Positions 25,627-36,503 of a stretch of DNA of 64,000 nucleotides are shown here, one piece after another (position 1 is the first letter of the stretch; the number at the start of each line of letters is the position of its first letter). This DNA is from Phocaeicola vulgatus (GTDB lineage Bacteria; Bacteroidota; Bacteroidia; Bacteroidales; Tannerellaceae): contig CP091733.1 in NCBI GenBank assembly GCA_022009975.1, positions 2,083,501 to 2,147,500 on the forward strand, given 5' to 3'. A program made the translations under genes and the position numbers. Below the pieces are notes generated by a model. It saw only the letters and a program-made list of their open reading frames with translations. It did not search any database and was not told the origin of the DNA.

Positions 25627-28528
25627 ATGAAACCTTTTTTATACCAAATAGCAGATTTGTTCCTACGGGAATATGGCACAGGGATAAGCCAACTGGCATT
25701 CGTGTTCCCCAACCGGAGAGCCGGGCTTTTTTTCCAAAAGCACCTCTCGGAGATTGCCAACCGGCCTATCTTTTCGCCTAAGATCTTAACCATAAATGAC
25801 CTTTTTTCCCTTCTTGGGAAGAGGCAGACGGCAGACCGGATCCGCACCCTGTTCAAACTTTATGACATTTACATAGAGGCATCGGGGTCGGCTGAATCTT
25901 TTGACGAGTTCCTCTATTGGGGAGACATGCTCTTAAATGATTTTGACGACATAGACAAATACATGGTGGATGCCGGAAAGTTGTTCCGCAATGTGACCGA
26001 CCTGAAAGAGCTGGATGACAATTATAGTTTCCTGTCGGAAGAACAAATCCAAGCCATCCGTATGTTTGGTCGTCGTTTTATCCGAAACACGACTCTCCCA
26101 ACCAACAGCATTTCTTAGAGCTTTGGGAAATCCTTCACACCCTTTATTCCGGGTTGAAGGAGCAACTGGCAGAGGAAGGATGCGGCTATGAAGGAATGAT
26201 TTTCCGTGAGGTTGCCGAAGCGGTCGAACAAAAAGGAGTGCCGGACGGATTCCCTTTCCAAAAGATTATATTCGTGGGATTAAATGCCCTTTCCGTATCA
26301 GAGGAGAGGCTGCTATTGGCCCTGCAAAAGGCGGGGAAAGCCGATTTCTATTGGGATTATATGTCTGGATACGTAAAAGACCCAGACAACAAAGCCTCGT
26401 ACTTTGTCGAACGCAACCTTGGTTTGTTCCCGTCCGCTTTCCATCTGCCCGAAGAGGAAGCGGAAAAGAGTGCCATCAAAATAGCCGGAGTGCCTTCCGC
26501 CATCGGACAAGCCAAACACGTTTACCAGTTGTTGGAGAACTATATGCAGGAGTCTCCCATGACTGCCGAGTCCGCTTTGCGCACTGCCATCGTGCTGCCG
26601 GACGAACATCTATTGGTTCCCGTCCTCAACTCCATCCCTGAGGCAATCCATCCTATCAATGTGACGATGGGATATCCTTTGTCCGAAACCCCGGTTGCTT
26701 CGTTGATGGAGCATATCTTGCAATTACAGAAGAACATCAGATACACAAACGGGGAAGCCACCTATTACCACAAGGATGTTTTGGCAATCTTGAACCATCA
26801 ATACGTTGTTGCTGCTTGCCAAGGAAATGCTACCTCTTTGGTGAATGAGATGGTAAATAACAATTGGATTTACATAGAGGCGAAGAACCTATATAAAGAT
26901 GATTTCTTGCGTGTCCTGTTCACTCCCGTCACATCGACAGAAGAGCTTTCTGATTATTTGATTTGCATATTGGAGAACTTGAATGATTCTTTGAGAAGGG
27001 GAAATCCTAAACCGGAAGAGGAGGACATGGGGAGTTGGAAAGAGAAGGAATCCTCGCTGAGCGATATCGAGCAGGAGTTCATCTTCCACTATTTCGCCAC
27101 GGTGAACAAGATGAAAGATGTGATGCAGGAAGCCAATGTCACCCTGCGCCTGGACACCTATTTCAGGCTTCTTAAAAAAATGGCGGATTTGGTAACCATT
27201 CCATTTGAAGGAGAACCGTTGTCCGGTTTACAAATAATGGGTGTGTTGGAAACAAGGGCTTTGGATTTTGACAGGCTGATCATCCTTTCCATGAATGAAG
27301 GAATCTTCCCATTAAAAAGGCGGCGAACTCTTTTATCCCTTATAACCTAAGGCGAGGTTTCGGATTACCCACTTACGAACACCAAGACAGTATTTGGGCT
27401 TATCATTTTTACCGGCTTATCCACAGGGCGAAGGAGGTGACCTTGCTTTATGACACCCGAAGTTCCGGGATACAAACCGGGGAGATAAGCCGCTATGTCC
27501 ACCAGCTGCGCTACCACTATCAATTTCCTTTGGAGGACCAGCTGATGGTGTATAATGTCTCCTCCTCGAAAGTCGCTCCTATCCTCATCCATAAAGATGC
27601 CCGGATATTGCAACGTCTGGGTAATTACACTGACGGAGGACAATCGGCTTTGTCGGCAAGTTCCATCAACACCTATTTGGATTGCCCTCTTAAATTCTAC
27701 TATTCCGTGGTGGAAAACATCCAAGAGGAGGAGGAAGTGGCTGAGACCGTCGAGAGCGACGTGTTCGGTTCTATTTTCCACAAAGTGATGGAAGAGCTCT
27801 ATTTGCCTTTCAAAGGCAAAATGGTAACGGCAGACCTGCTTAAAATCCTCAAGAAAGACGAGAAGGTATTGACGGGAACCATCCAAAAGGCTTTTGCTGA
27901 AGTTTTCTTCAAAAGCAAGGCAGTCCGTGCCTTGGAAGGCGAGAACTATTTAATCGGGGAACTAATCCGCAAATATGTCATCAAAGTATTGGAGAAGGAC
28001 GCTGCCCTGACTCCGTTCCATTTTATCCATTCAGAGCAGAAGGTCATGGCTGATTTCCCATTAAGCGATGGGAGAAAGGTGCACCTCAAAGGGTTCATAG
28101 ATCGAGTGGACGAGGTAAAGGAGGCAATAAGGATTGTGGACTACAAGACAGGAACAGGCTCTCTGCAGTTTAGTTACATACCCGACTTGTTTGACCGCAG
28201 CCTGAAAGAACGACCCAAAGCAGTCATGCAGGTATTCCTATATGCTTGGATCTATAATCAATTAAACAGAGATAAGAGGTTGCCCATCCAACCTTCCATC
28301 TATTATCTAAGGACACTTTTCAATTCCCAGTTCGACCCAACCGTGCTCCATAGCATAGGAAAAGGGAAAAACGAACGGGTGGATTCATTCCTGGTTTTCC
28401 AAGAGGAGTTTGAAAGTGAAATGCGGAAATGCTTGGAGGAGATATTCAATCCGCTCATGCCTTTCGTGCAAACCACAGTGGAAAAGAGATGCACATTCTG
28501 TCCTTTCGCTTCTGTTTGCGGGAAATGA
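25627..28528 (+). CDS. AddB-like PD-(D/E)XK exonuclease, two frameshifts
   Basis: About 966 aa over three frames. N-terminal 'AFVFPNRRAGLFFQKHL' is the degenerate helicase motif region of AddB-type proteins. The nuclease part has 'DRVDEVKEAIRIVDYKTGTG'. A Cys in 'DCPLKFYY' plus C-x2-C-x5-C in 'CTFCPFASVCG' form the 4Fe-4S site that flanks this nuclease domain. Such proteins pair with AddA in double-strand-break resection. Frame breaks near 26088 (one T missing before 'WSSFYPK..') and near 27317 (one A missing in AAAAA) are homopolymer indels. AddA is not in the window. Confidence 0.82.
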
Positions 28529-28546
28529 GAGAGAGCCCATAGGGAT

Positions 28547-29262
28547 TTAAAACACAGCGCCCAATGAGAAATTCAACACATTGGTGCGCCTCTCAAAGGA
28601 AAGCGTCCCGTTCCTGTCTTGGGCTGCATCATAAAACTTGAAATCAGAGCGTACATTATGCAATGCGAACTCATAAGAGAAGTCCAAAAACAGGCGACCG
28701 ATGGTAACGCCCACTGCTGAAACAAAATTAAAGGCATAACGCATATTGTCTTTTTCATAATAGGCTTGGAAGGAGCTGTTCTCACAACGGTGCTTGGTCT
28801 TATATTGGTATATTCCTTTCGGTCCAAACTTGATGCTCATGCCATAAGGACCTTCTTTCACCACATGATAACCAACTAAGATAGGCACTTCCAACGAATT
28901 GCCCTCCAGATCCAAATTGTAGCGTTCAAGCGAATTGATGGATGAATTGATTTGGCTGTTCAGTGGCAATGCAAACCGGATTTGCGCCTCTTTGTGATAC
29001 CAACTGACGCTGGGCTGAAGGGTAAAGCGGTTAAAATTGACGGAGAAGGTGACAGCAGCCAAATATCCTACTTTATAATGTATTTGCCGGTCGGTTATTT
29101 CAATGTCGTCAATCGTGAATTGATGGATTAAAGGCAATGCGGAGTTAAAGCCCACCCGAAAACTGACATCGAAAGGCTTGTCATATCTTTGCATAATGTT
29201 TGGGCAGATAAGCAACCGCATAAAACTGCAAAAACCATTGATAAAATCCATCGTCTCATCAT
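28547..29262 (-). CDS. Outer-membrane beta-barrel protein, frameshift after the signal peptide
   Basis: About 238 aa. One frame from 29262 gives a signal peptide MMRRWILSMVFAVLCGCLSA ending near 'SAQT'. Near 29190-29200 the mature barrel continues in the next frame as 'QRYDKPFDVSFRVGFN', with alternating strands to a C-terminal '..VLNFSLGAVF' ending in Phe, typical for barrel assembly. This matches Bacteroidetes small barrel proteins (OMP_b-brl class). It starts 6 bases after the flavin reductase stop, same strand. No ligand can be predicted. Confidence 0.7.
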
Positions 29263-29267
29263 TTGCT

Positions 29268-29834
29268 TTATTTTTTCTTTTGGACAGACCAGCCGAACTT
29301 TCCGATTGCGTCGCCCAAACCGTAATACTTCCCATGGGAATATGCCATCAAGCCGGCTTGTTGCATATCAAAAGCCCCTGTTTCCGGATTCATGTATTTA
29401 TCGTCAGCCAATACATTTACCACGTCCGCAATAAACATATCATGACTGCCCAAAGCCACGACCTCTTTGACACGGCATTCGATGCACAACGGAGATTCCT
29501 CTATGATAGGAGCTTGCACCATTTCCGCTTTCCCCGGAGTAAGGTGCATCTCTTCAAACTTCCGGTGGTCTTTCCCTGAATTAACCCCGCACCAATCCGT
29601 TGCATAAGCCAACTCCTCCGTTGTCAGGTTAATGACAAACTCCATGTTCTTTTTCAGGATTGGATAGGAATGGCGTTCCGGGCGGACAGAGATATAGCAC
29701 ATCGGTGGATTTGTACAGATAGTGCCAACCCACGCAACCGTAATGATATTATACTCTTCCGGACAACTGCCACAACTGACCATCACTGCAGGCAATGGGT
29801 AAATCATTGTCCCCGGTTTCCACGAATGCTTCAT
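29268..29834 (-). CDS. Flavin reductase-like domain protein
   Basis: 188 aa. The FMN-binding split-barrel fold is supported by 'VMVSCGSCPEEYNIITVAWVGTICTNPPMCYISVRPERHSY' in the first third and 'FVINLTTEELAYATDWCG' in the middle, then 'ALGSHDMFIADVVNV'. Members reduce FMN or act as flavoproteins, often near oxygenases or detoxification genes. Here only a barrel protein follows. Cytoplasmic; substrate unknown. Confidence 0.87.
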   Translation of the reverse strand: MKHSWKPGTMIYPLPAVMVSCGSCPEEYNIITVAWVGTICTNPPMCYISVRPERHSYPILKKNMEFVINLTTEELAYATDWCGVNSGKDHRKFEEMHLTPGKAEMVQAPIIEESPLCIECRVKEVVALGSHDMFIADVVNVLADDKYMNPETGAFDMQQAGLMAYSHGKYYGLGDAIGKFGWSVQKKK

Positions 29835-29858
29835 GATGTTTTCGTTTATCTAAATTAC

Positions 29859-29923
29859 AATGACGGTGTGTCATAAATGCAAACTGTTGCATTGCATTTT
29901 ATTAATCCTGACGCACCGCCATT
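29859..29923. terminator. Hairpin between pyrI and the flavin reductase
   Basis: AATGACGGTGTGTCA pairs with TGACGCACCGCCATT with one or two mismatches, with a smaller ATGCAA/TTGCAT hairpin inside. It lies just after the pyrI stop and ends the pyrBI transcript. Confidence 0.6.
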
Positions 29924-29931
29924 GCTTCATT

Positions 29932-30399
29932 TTATTTTATGATAATGTCATCCTTGTTTATCTTTCGCTCGCAATAATGACATTTGATGGTACCGCTTTC
30001 CTTGTCAATCACCTCAAAACGGGTCGGAACCGGTTCATTGTTCGTAACACATTTAGGGTTGTTGCATTTAACCAATCCAACCAATTCATTAGGCAATGCC
30101 ACGCGCTTCTTTTCCGCAACTTCATAATCCCGGATAATGTTCAAGATTACATTAGGAGCGACCAAAGCAATGCGGCTGATTTCATCGTCATCGAAGAACT
30201 TGCCTGAAATTTTAATCATTCCTTTTCTTCCACATTTGCTGCTCGGAAGATTATTGGCGATGGTAATCGTATGCTCCATTTGATCCAAACCAAGCAATGA
30301 AGCCACTTTGAAAAGCTGAGTGGGAGGAATATGATCGATAACAGTACCGTTTTCAATAGCGGCAACCTGTAATTCTTTGTTATTTTTCAATGTAGACAT
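29932..30399 (-). CDS. pyrI: Aspartate carbamoyltransferase regulatory chain
   Basis: 155 aa, the normal PyrI length. 'AIENGTVIDHIPPTQLFKV' is the nucleotide-effector domain, and the zinc cysteines 'CNNPKCVTN' and 'CHYCE' form the C-terminal site that holds the catalytic chains. It binds CTP/ATP as allosteric effectors of pyrimidine synthesis. Located 12 bases after pyrB and co-transcribed with it. Confidence 0.97.
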   Translation of the reverse strand: MSTLKNNKELQVAAIENGTVIDHIPPTQLFKVASLLGLDQMEHTITIANNLPSSKCGRKGMIKISGKFFDDDEISRIALVAPNVILNIIRDYEVAEKKRVALPNELVGLVKCNNPKCVTNNEPVPTRFEVIDKESGTIKCHYCERKINKDDIIIK

Positions 30400-30411
30400 A
30401 ACAAAATATAT

Positions 30412-31329
30412 TTAATCAATAGAAATACCTAAAACCTCACAAATGATAGCTTGACGGGCAAAAAGACCGTTGCGTGCTTGTTGGATATAATAAGCCTTAG
30501 GATTGTCGTCCACATCGTAAGCTATCTCATTCACACGAGGAAGCGGATGCAAGATGCGCAAGTTATCACGGCTGTTTGCCAACATCGAGTTCTTAAGGAT
30601 ATAAACATTTTTCACCCGTTCATACTCTTCCAAATCCGTAAAGCGTTCACGTTGCACACGCGTCATATACAAGATATCCGTCTTGTTTATAATATCTTCG
30701 GTAAAGTCTGTATGTTCCTCATATTTGATGCCACGCTGGTCACAGAAGTTTTTCTGCTCATCCGGCATTTTCAATTCATTCGGAGCGACAAAATGGAAAT
30801 TAGGATTGAAATGGGACATTCCGACAATCAAAGAGTGCACTGTCCTGCCGTACTTCAAATCCCCGACCATCGTGATTGTCAAATCCTCCAGTTTGCCTTG
30901 CGTCTTCCGGATAGAATAGAGATCCAACATCGTTTGCGACGGATGCTGGTTGGCGCCATCTCCTGCGTTAATAATTGGGACATTCGTGACTTCCGAAGCG
31001 TAGCGGGCTGCACCTTCCAAATAGTGGCGCATGATTATCAAGTCCACATAGTTGCTCACCATCAAGATGGTATCTTTCAATGTTTCACCTTTGGATGAAC
31101 TGGTTGTAGATGCATCTTGGAAACCAATCACTCGTCCTCCCAACCTGTTCACGGCAGTTTCAAAACTCAAGCGCGTGCGTGTTGAAGGTTCAAAGAAGAG
31201 TGTTGCCGCTACTTTTCCTTCCAACAGACGGCGGTTGGGATTCTCTTCAAACTTCCTTGCGTTGTCCAGAATACGAAGAATGTCCTCTTTGGAACACCGA
31301 TCGATAGATACTAAACTTTTACTTTTCAT
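30412..31329 (-). CDS. pyrB: Aspartate carbamoyltransferase catalytic chain
   Basis: 305 aa. The carbamoyl-phosphate motif 'FFEPSTRTRLSFE' (about 50-62) is present, as are 'NAGDGANQHPSQTMLDLY' (~130) and 'HPLPRVNEI' near 265. It makes carbamoyl-aspartate from carbamoyl phosphate and aspartate. pyrI follows. The leader upstream has a -7 box at 31436 and a hairpin 12 bases before the ATG, which may affect expression. Confidence 0.97.
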   Translation of the reverse strand: MKSKSLVSIDRCSKEDILRILDNARKFEENPNRRLLEGKVAATLFFEPSTRTRLSFETAVNRLGGRVIGFQDASTTSSSKGETLKDTILMVSNYVDLIIMRHYLEGAARYASEVTNVPIINAGDGANQHPSQTMLDLYSIRKTQGKLEDLTITMVGDLKYGRTVHSLIVGMSHFNPNFHFVAPNELKMPDEQKNFCDQRGIKYEEHTDFTEDIINKTDILYMTRVQRERFTDLEEYERVKNVYILKNSMLANSRDNLRILHPLPRVNEIAYDVDDNPKAYYIQQARNGLFARQAIICEVLGISID

Positions 31330-31340
31330 ATTGCATATTT

Positions 31341-31363
31341 ATCTTATTTGTTTTTAATAAGAT
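31341..31363 (-). promoter_or_regulatory. Perfect 8-bp hairpin in the pyrB leader
   Basis: ATCTTATT and AATAAGAT with a 7-base loop, 12 bases upstream of the pyrB ATG, close to where a ribosome would bind. It may modulate translation. No link to pyrimidine sensing can be read from sequence. Confidence 0.4.
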
Positions 31364-31435
31364 AGAAAAACTATTCTTGTCCACGTATACCGATTACAAA
31401 AAGGCACAATAAGATTGCCTCCTCTTGCTTTAGCG

Positions 31436-31443
31436 CAAAGATA
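31436..31443 (-). promoter_or_regulatory. -7 box for pyrBI
   Basis: Minus strand TATCTTTG matches TAnnTTTG, giving a predicted leader of about 100 bases before pyrB. Confidence 0.55.
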
Positions 31444-31496
31444 ATATTAATTCCGCTACATTTATTTTTTCAGAATAAAAATATAGTTTCCTTTCT

Positions 31497-32683
31497 TTAA
31501 AAAACAGGCATGACATAAACCACACCCAATGATATGCGCTGCGTATTCGGACATTCAGCCCCAAGAGCTTTGGCACGCTGTTCCAAATGATGCCCTTTAT
31601 ACAGCCAATGGGCGAATATTTTCAAATCCATATTCTTAATGGGCAAATATTCCGCACAGGCTTGGAGATTCCAATTGGTGCAATACAATCCCTTCTCGAA
31701 AGGACCATTGCTTTTGTTGACCCTGGCTGTTTCGTATGCGCCTTTCACATATAAATTCCAATGGCTGTGGATCCGGTAATCCAAATTGGCTATCACGGAG
31801 AAATATCCTAAGTTCTCTGCTGTGACCGGATTGGCAACCGGAGTTCCTTGCAGTCTGCTTATGATGCCTTTGCTGTCCAAATCTTCATTGGAATACATCA
31901 CATCGACATAAGCCAAAGCTGGTCCCTTTCATATATGTTACCAGCCGTCAAATAGTAGACATTCTTTTTCTCCGCTAATTGTCCCCATGCTGCCGCATAT
32001 CGCAACTGTATTGTTTTGTCCACAAAACTACCATTCCAGTTCAAGGTTGCCATAAGGGGAGCCTTCGATTTCCCCACGCCTTCGGGCAGTCCATGCGCAA
32101 AGGTGTGTTCATAACTACCATTACGGCTGTTTAGCAACTGGACTATCAATTCTTGGCTCGGCGAGAGTTCAATGGTCCCGCTCACTCCTGCCAAATAAGC
32201 CGGTGAATTATTGTTGAATTCGCTATATTCCCTCACGCTTATGGCACTCACATAATATTCATATCCTCCCAATGCGAAGAACTGTTTACCAAAAGTCAGC
32301 TTGAACTTATCAGAAGTATCCCAACCGATAAGGGCATATTCAATGGACGATGCTATATTATCCAAAGATTCCGGAGTAGTATTGTTATTGAAAGCCTGTC
32401 TAAAGTGATAGAAAAACTTTTTCTTCAACGTTCCTAATACTTCCATTCGGACCCGGTTCAATTTGAATGCCGTCTCATCCAATTTCCCATCCGTGAAATT
32501 TGCAGCCCCTGAAGTGTAAAACTCCACATTCATGTTGGAAGTCAAATCAGTTTTTGCTTTGGGGAACAAATAATCAAACATGCTTTTTATGGAATCAGCA
32601 GAAGTAACAAGAGGCCTGTCTTGTGCATGTCCAAAGAAAGAGCATGACACCAAGCAGCAAGTGAGAAGTAACTTTTTCATCAA
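31497..32683 (-). CDS. OprO/OprP-like phosphate-selective porin family protein, frameshift
   Basis: About 395 aa. A signal peptide MMKKLLLTCCLVSCSFFGHA is followed by barrel strands such as 'FKLNRVRMEVLGTLKKKFFYHFRQAFN' and 'GKQFFALGGYEYYV', typical of the porin O/P family (PF07396). The first frame ends near 31913 after 'YERDQLW'. The second continues 'AYVDVMYSNEDLDSKG' to a terminal '..VVYVMPVF' ending in Phe. A one-base indel near 31918 joins them. Outer membrane; substrate not predictable. Confidence 0.75.
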
Positions 32684-32808
32684 ATCAAATTTGTGTCTTT
32701 ATTAATTAAATTCTACAATATGTTTTTACAGCCTTGCAATATTAGTAAGTTTTACCGACAACCGCAAGAAGTTGTTAAATAATTTCAAATCGACGGATTG
32801 TTTATCTT

Positions 32809-33932
32809 CTATCTCCTAATCAACACCGTAATCCTCAATGCCAAATCGAAAAAGACCATCTTGGCATTTACATTTTGCGTGATATGCTGTTCCGCTTTGT
32901 CCAATTCGCCCATCAACTCGAACACGTTCCGTTCATTGACAAACGGGGAGAACTTGACAGAGAAGGAGGTCTCGTCCGGATTCATATAGTTCAACTCTGG
33001 AGAATGGAAACGATACACAAAGTTTCCCGGATAAGGTGTTGGCAATATGCCAAAAAGTTCTTCTGTTTCTCACGCCCTATCGATGCCAAAAGTTCGGATT
33101 GCTCTTTCATCCCCCGGACATTGCGAGCCCAAGAATTACGCATAATCGTCTTGAACTGCTCCAAGTAAAACTGGTTCTCATCGTTGACGCTCAATGCTTC
33201 CAACGCTTTCAAATAACTGCCATTAGCCAAATGGGCTATGTATTTGGCATCATCCGGCGAAAGATGCTGTTCCTCTTGCAAAGCCCGCTCCATATCCTCT
33301 TGCCGTATCGGAGGGATGGAAAGCCGCTGGACGCGTGACAAGATTGTCCCTAAGACCAAGTCGGGATTCTCCGAGACCATCAAGATGGCTGTCTTGGCAG
33401 GCGGCTCTTCCGTCATTTTAAGCAGTTTGTTGGCACAAACGGGATGGAGTTTTTCCGGTAACCAAACAAGCAATACCCTGTATTCGGCTTCGTATATCTT
33501 TAAGTTCAGTTTATGGACAATCTCGTTGCTCTCTTGGGAGTAAATCAAAGCCTGGGAATTTCCCGCATCAATATAATCCAACCAGTCATTCAAACTGAAG
33601 TAGCTCCCCTTTTGCAGGAAAGACCTCCATTCTGGCAAATAATCATCACATATTTCCTTTTTCTTCTCTTTATTGCTGACGATGGGAAAAACGAAATGCA
33701 AATCGGGATGAGCCAACGCATCGTATTTCAGGCAAGAAGGGCAATGCCCACAAGCATCCGTTTCCGAGCGGTTCGTACAATTCATATATCGTGCGTATGC
33801 CAATGCCAAAGCAAAAGCCCCTCTTCCCCCTTTTTCGGTAAACAACTGGGCATGCGGTATGACACCTGTTTTGACAGAATTGCGCAAATGCTCTTTGATT
33901 TCCTCTTGTCCGATGATATCCTTGAAATACAT
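32809..33932 (-). CDS. holB: DNA polymerase III delta' subunit, frameshift near the C-terminus
   Basis: About 374 aa after joining. 'IIGQEEIKEHLRNSVKTGVIPHAQLF' starts the clamp-loader AAA+ domain. Zinc cysteines are in 'CTNRSETDACGHCPSC', and 'LLKMTEEPPAKTAILMVSENPDLVLGTILSRVQ' is the delta' sensor region. The main frame ends at 32991, but the +1 frame carries on with 'FVYRFHSPELNYMNPDE' to a stop at 32809, restoring the usual length. The shift falls at about 33010-33030. Part of the replicative clamp loader. Confidence 0.88.
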
Positions 33933-33970
33933 GATTCTTTTCTGCTTATGGTTAATATAGTCTGAAAACG

Positions 33971-35824
33971 TTATCTTCTTCCTTTGGCGTGAGTCTCATT
34001 CCTGGCAGGATTGCCCTTACGGAACAATTTATCAGCCAAGTCCCTTCTTCCCAGCTTCTGCAAGGTACGCATTATCTGTTGCCTGAACTCCGGTTTATAC
34101 CAGAAAAAGAACTGGCGCTGTGCCAATTTCTGTTCTTTGCTCCTTGCCGTGTAGACCTTTTCCAACGTATAAGGATGATAACCGGTATAATACATCTCCG
34201 TCGCCAATGTCATGGGTGTCGGGGTGAAGTCTTGCACCTGCTCCAATTGGAAATGCAGGTCTTTCGTGATGACAGCCAATTCAGCCATGTCCAATTCCGT
34301 GCATCCGGGATGGCTGGAAATGAAGTACGGGATCAATTGCTGGTTCAATCCATACTTCCTATTCACCTTGTCAAAGATGTTCTTAAATGTACCAAACAAC
34401 TTGAACGACGGTTTCCTCATCTGCCTTAAGACCTCGTCTTGCGTATGTTCGGGAGCCACTTTTAATCTTCCGGAGACATGATGGGCTATCAGCTCCTCGG
34501 TATAATCACGAGCAGCCACATTCAACGCCTCCTCGTCATAGTGGTTCAACAGCAGGTCGTAACGCACTCCGCTGCCGATGAATGATTTCTTGATGCCATG
34601 AATCTTCCCGACCTCCTTGTACAACTCTATCAAAGGGGAATGGTCTGCATTCAGATTCTTACACACAACCGGAGATATGCAAGATGGCTTTGCATTTGGC
34701 GCATATTTCCAGATTCTTCCCTTTCATGCGGTACATATTGGCAGAAGGTCCACCCAAATCACTCAGATAGCCTTTGAAGTCCGGCATGTGCGTAATGGAT
34801 TCCACCTCCTTTAGAACAGACCTCTTGCTACGTGACGAGATAAACTTGCCTTGATGGGCGGAAATCGTACAGAAAGCACATCCTCCAAAGCAACCCCGGT
34901 GGAGGTTGACAGAGAATTTTATCATTTCGAATGCCGGAATGATTTTGTCTTTATACTTTGGATGCGGCAATCTTGTATAAGGCAAATCAAAACTTGCGTC
35001 AATCTCCTCTTCCGTCATAGGCGGATAAGGTGGATTCACCACAATTACTGTTTTCCCGCAATGTTGTAAAATACGCTGGGCGTGCTGTTTGTTGGATTCC
35101 TCTTCGATATGCTTGAAGTTCTTGGCTTGTTTCAATTTGTCTTTCAAGCACTCTTCGTGTGAATACAAAACAATATCCTCTTCCCCGGCTTGGACCGATT
35201 TGTCCAAATATACCGTCTGGGGAATATCCCGGATTTGGTCGAAAGGTTCGCCCTTCTTTAACCGCCTTACCAATTCCCGTATCGGTTTCTCCCCCATTCC
35301 ATATATCAACAAGTCCGCCGGGCTATCTATCATGATTCCGGGTCTAAGCCGGTCTTGCCAATAATCATAATGTGTCAACCTGCGGAGAGAAGCTTCAATG
35401 CCTCCCAACACCACCGGCACATCCGGATAAGCTCTTTCAAGATTTTCGTATAGACAATACTGGGATAATCCGGGCGCATCCCGGGTCTGCGATCCGGCGT
35501 ATAAGCGTCATCGCTTCGAAGGCGTTTGTTTGCCGTATAATGATTTATCATTGAATCCATCGCTCCGGCTGAAACACCGAAGAAAAGCCGAGGGGCACCT
35601 AACTTCTTGAAATCACGGAAATCGCCTCTCCAGTCCGGCTGCGGCACGATGGCCACACGCAACCCTTCCGCCTCAAGGGTTCGTCCAATTACTGCGCCGC
35701 CAAACGACGGATGATCCACATAAGCATCACCATTGAACAGGATTACATCAATGTAGTCCCATCCGCGCATTTCAACTTCTTTCTTTGTCGTAGGCAACCA
35801 AGCCTCCGGTCTAAACTGATTCAT
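33971..35824 (-). CDS. YgiQ family radical SAM protein, two frameshifts
   Basis: About 617 aa. The N-terminal frame (35824-35375) has 'WDYIDVILFNGDAYVDHPSFG'. The middle (35420-34659) has 'GIEASLRRLTHYDYWQDR' and the cluster motif C-x3-C-x2-C in 'HRGCFGGCAFCTISAHQG'. The C-terminal (34666-33971) has 'HHVSGRLKVAPEHT' and a final basic tail 'NETHAKGRR'. All match the YgiQ/UPF0313 family, a radical SAM enzyme of unknown substrate. Breaks near 35400 and 34662 are single-base shifts with overlapping open frames, most likely indels. Confidence 0.88.
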
Positions 35825-35866
35825 GCGATTCTATCTCGTTATCATGAAGCCACCAGCTCCATATTC

Positions 35867-36424
35867 TTAAACCCATATATTACAAAGCATCTCCTTCAAC
35901 CGATGGATGGCCTTTTGGAGCTGTGCATCTACTGTTTTTATACTTATATCCAAATCTTCAGCCACTTGTGCATAGGTTTGGTTCTCTTCGCGAACACGGA
36001 TGAACACTTCCCGGCATCGTGCGGGGAGACGGTCAAGAGCCTTGACATAACGGGCAAACAACTCTTCGCCTATCATTCGTTCCTCAGGAGATTCGGTCAA
36101 ATCCGAGTCCGGCTTCTCTTCTGCTATCTCCACAGGACTGTCCAGCGTTTTCTTCTCTTTTTCCAGATAGTTGATGGAAGCGTTCTTGACAAGAATGAAA
36201 AAATAGTCTTCCAAATTGGCTATTTGATACATCGCCTCTTTCCGTTGCCATATCTTCAAAAAGACATCCAACACGACCTCTTGTGCCAATTCATCCCTTC
36301 GCAAGTAGTAATAAGCAATACGGAAAAAGCGGTCATAACAAAGGTCATAAAAATGCTTAAAGGCAATCTGGGATTCTTCCTCCCGCATTTGCCTCAAAAA
36401 ACGCCTAACCTCTTGTTCTGTCAT
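35867..36424 (-). CDS. ECF RNA polymerase sigma factor, Bacteroidetes type
   Basis: 185 aa. Sigma-70 region 2 is seen in 'FKHFYDLCYDRFFRIAYYYLRRDELAQEVVLDVFLKIW' and region 4 in 'ARCREVFIRVREENQTYAQVAEDLDISIKTVDAQLQKAIHRL', typical of the SusCD-associated sigma-70 family in Bacteroides. It starts divergently from the sulfatase. No anti-sigma factor follows downstream, where the ygiQ gene lies, so the partner may be elsewhere. Confidence 0.93.
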   Translation of the reverse strand: MTEQEVRRFLRQMREEESQIAFKHFYDLCYDRFFRIAYYYLRRDELAQEVVLDVFLKIWQRKEAMYQIANLEDYFFILVKNASINYLEKEKKTLDSPVEIAEEKPDSDLTESPEERMIGEELFARYVKALDRLPARCREVFIRVREENQTYAQVAEDLDISIKTVDAQLQKAIHRLKEMLCNIWV

Positions 36425-36455
36425 GATTTTTCTTCCTACTCTTCTGTATTGTGTG

Positions 36456-36483
36456 CAAAAGTAAGCAAAAATTATTACCTTTG
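36456..36483. promoter_or_regulatory. Divergent -7 boxes for the ECF sigma and the sulfatase
   Basis: 36456-36463 reads TACTTTTG on the minus strand (toward the sigma factor). 36476-36483 reads TACCTTTG on the plus strand (toward the sulfatase). The two promoters are back to back within 28 bases, so occupancy of one could block the other. Confidence 0.55.
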
Positions 36484-36503
36484 CATCATATAATATTCGT
36501 AAT

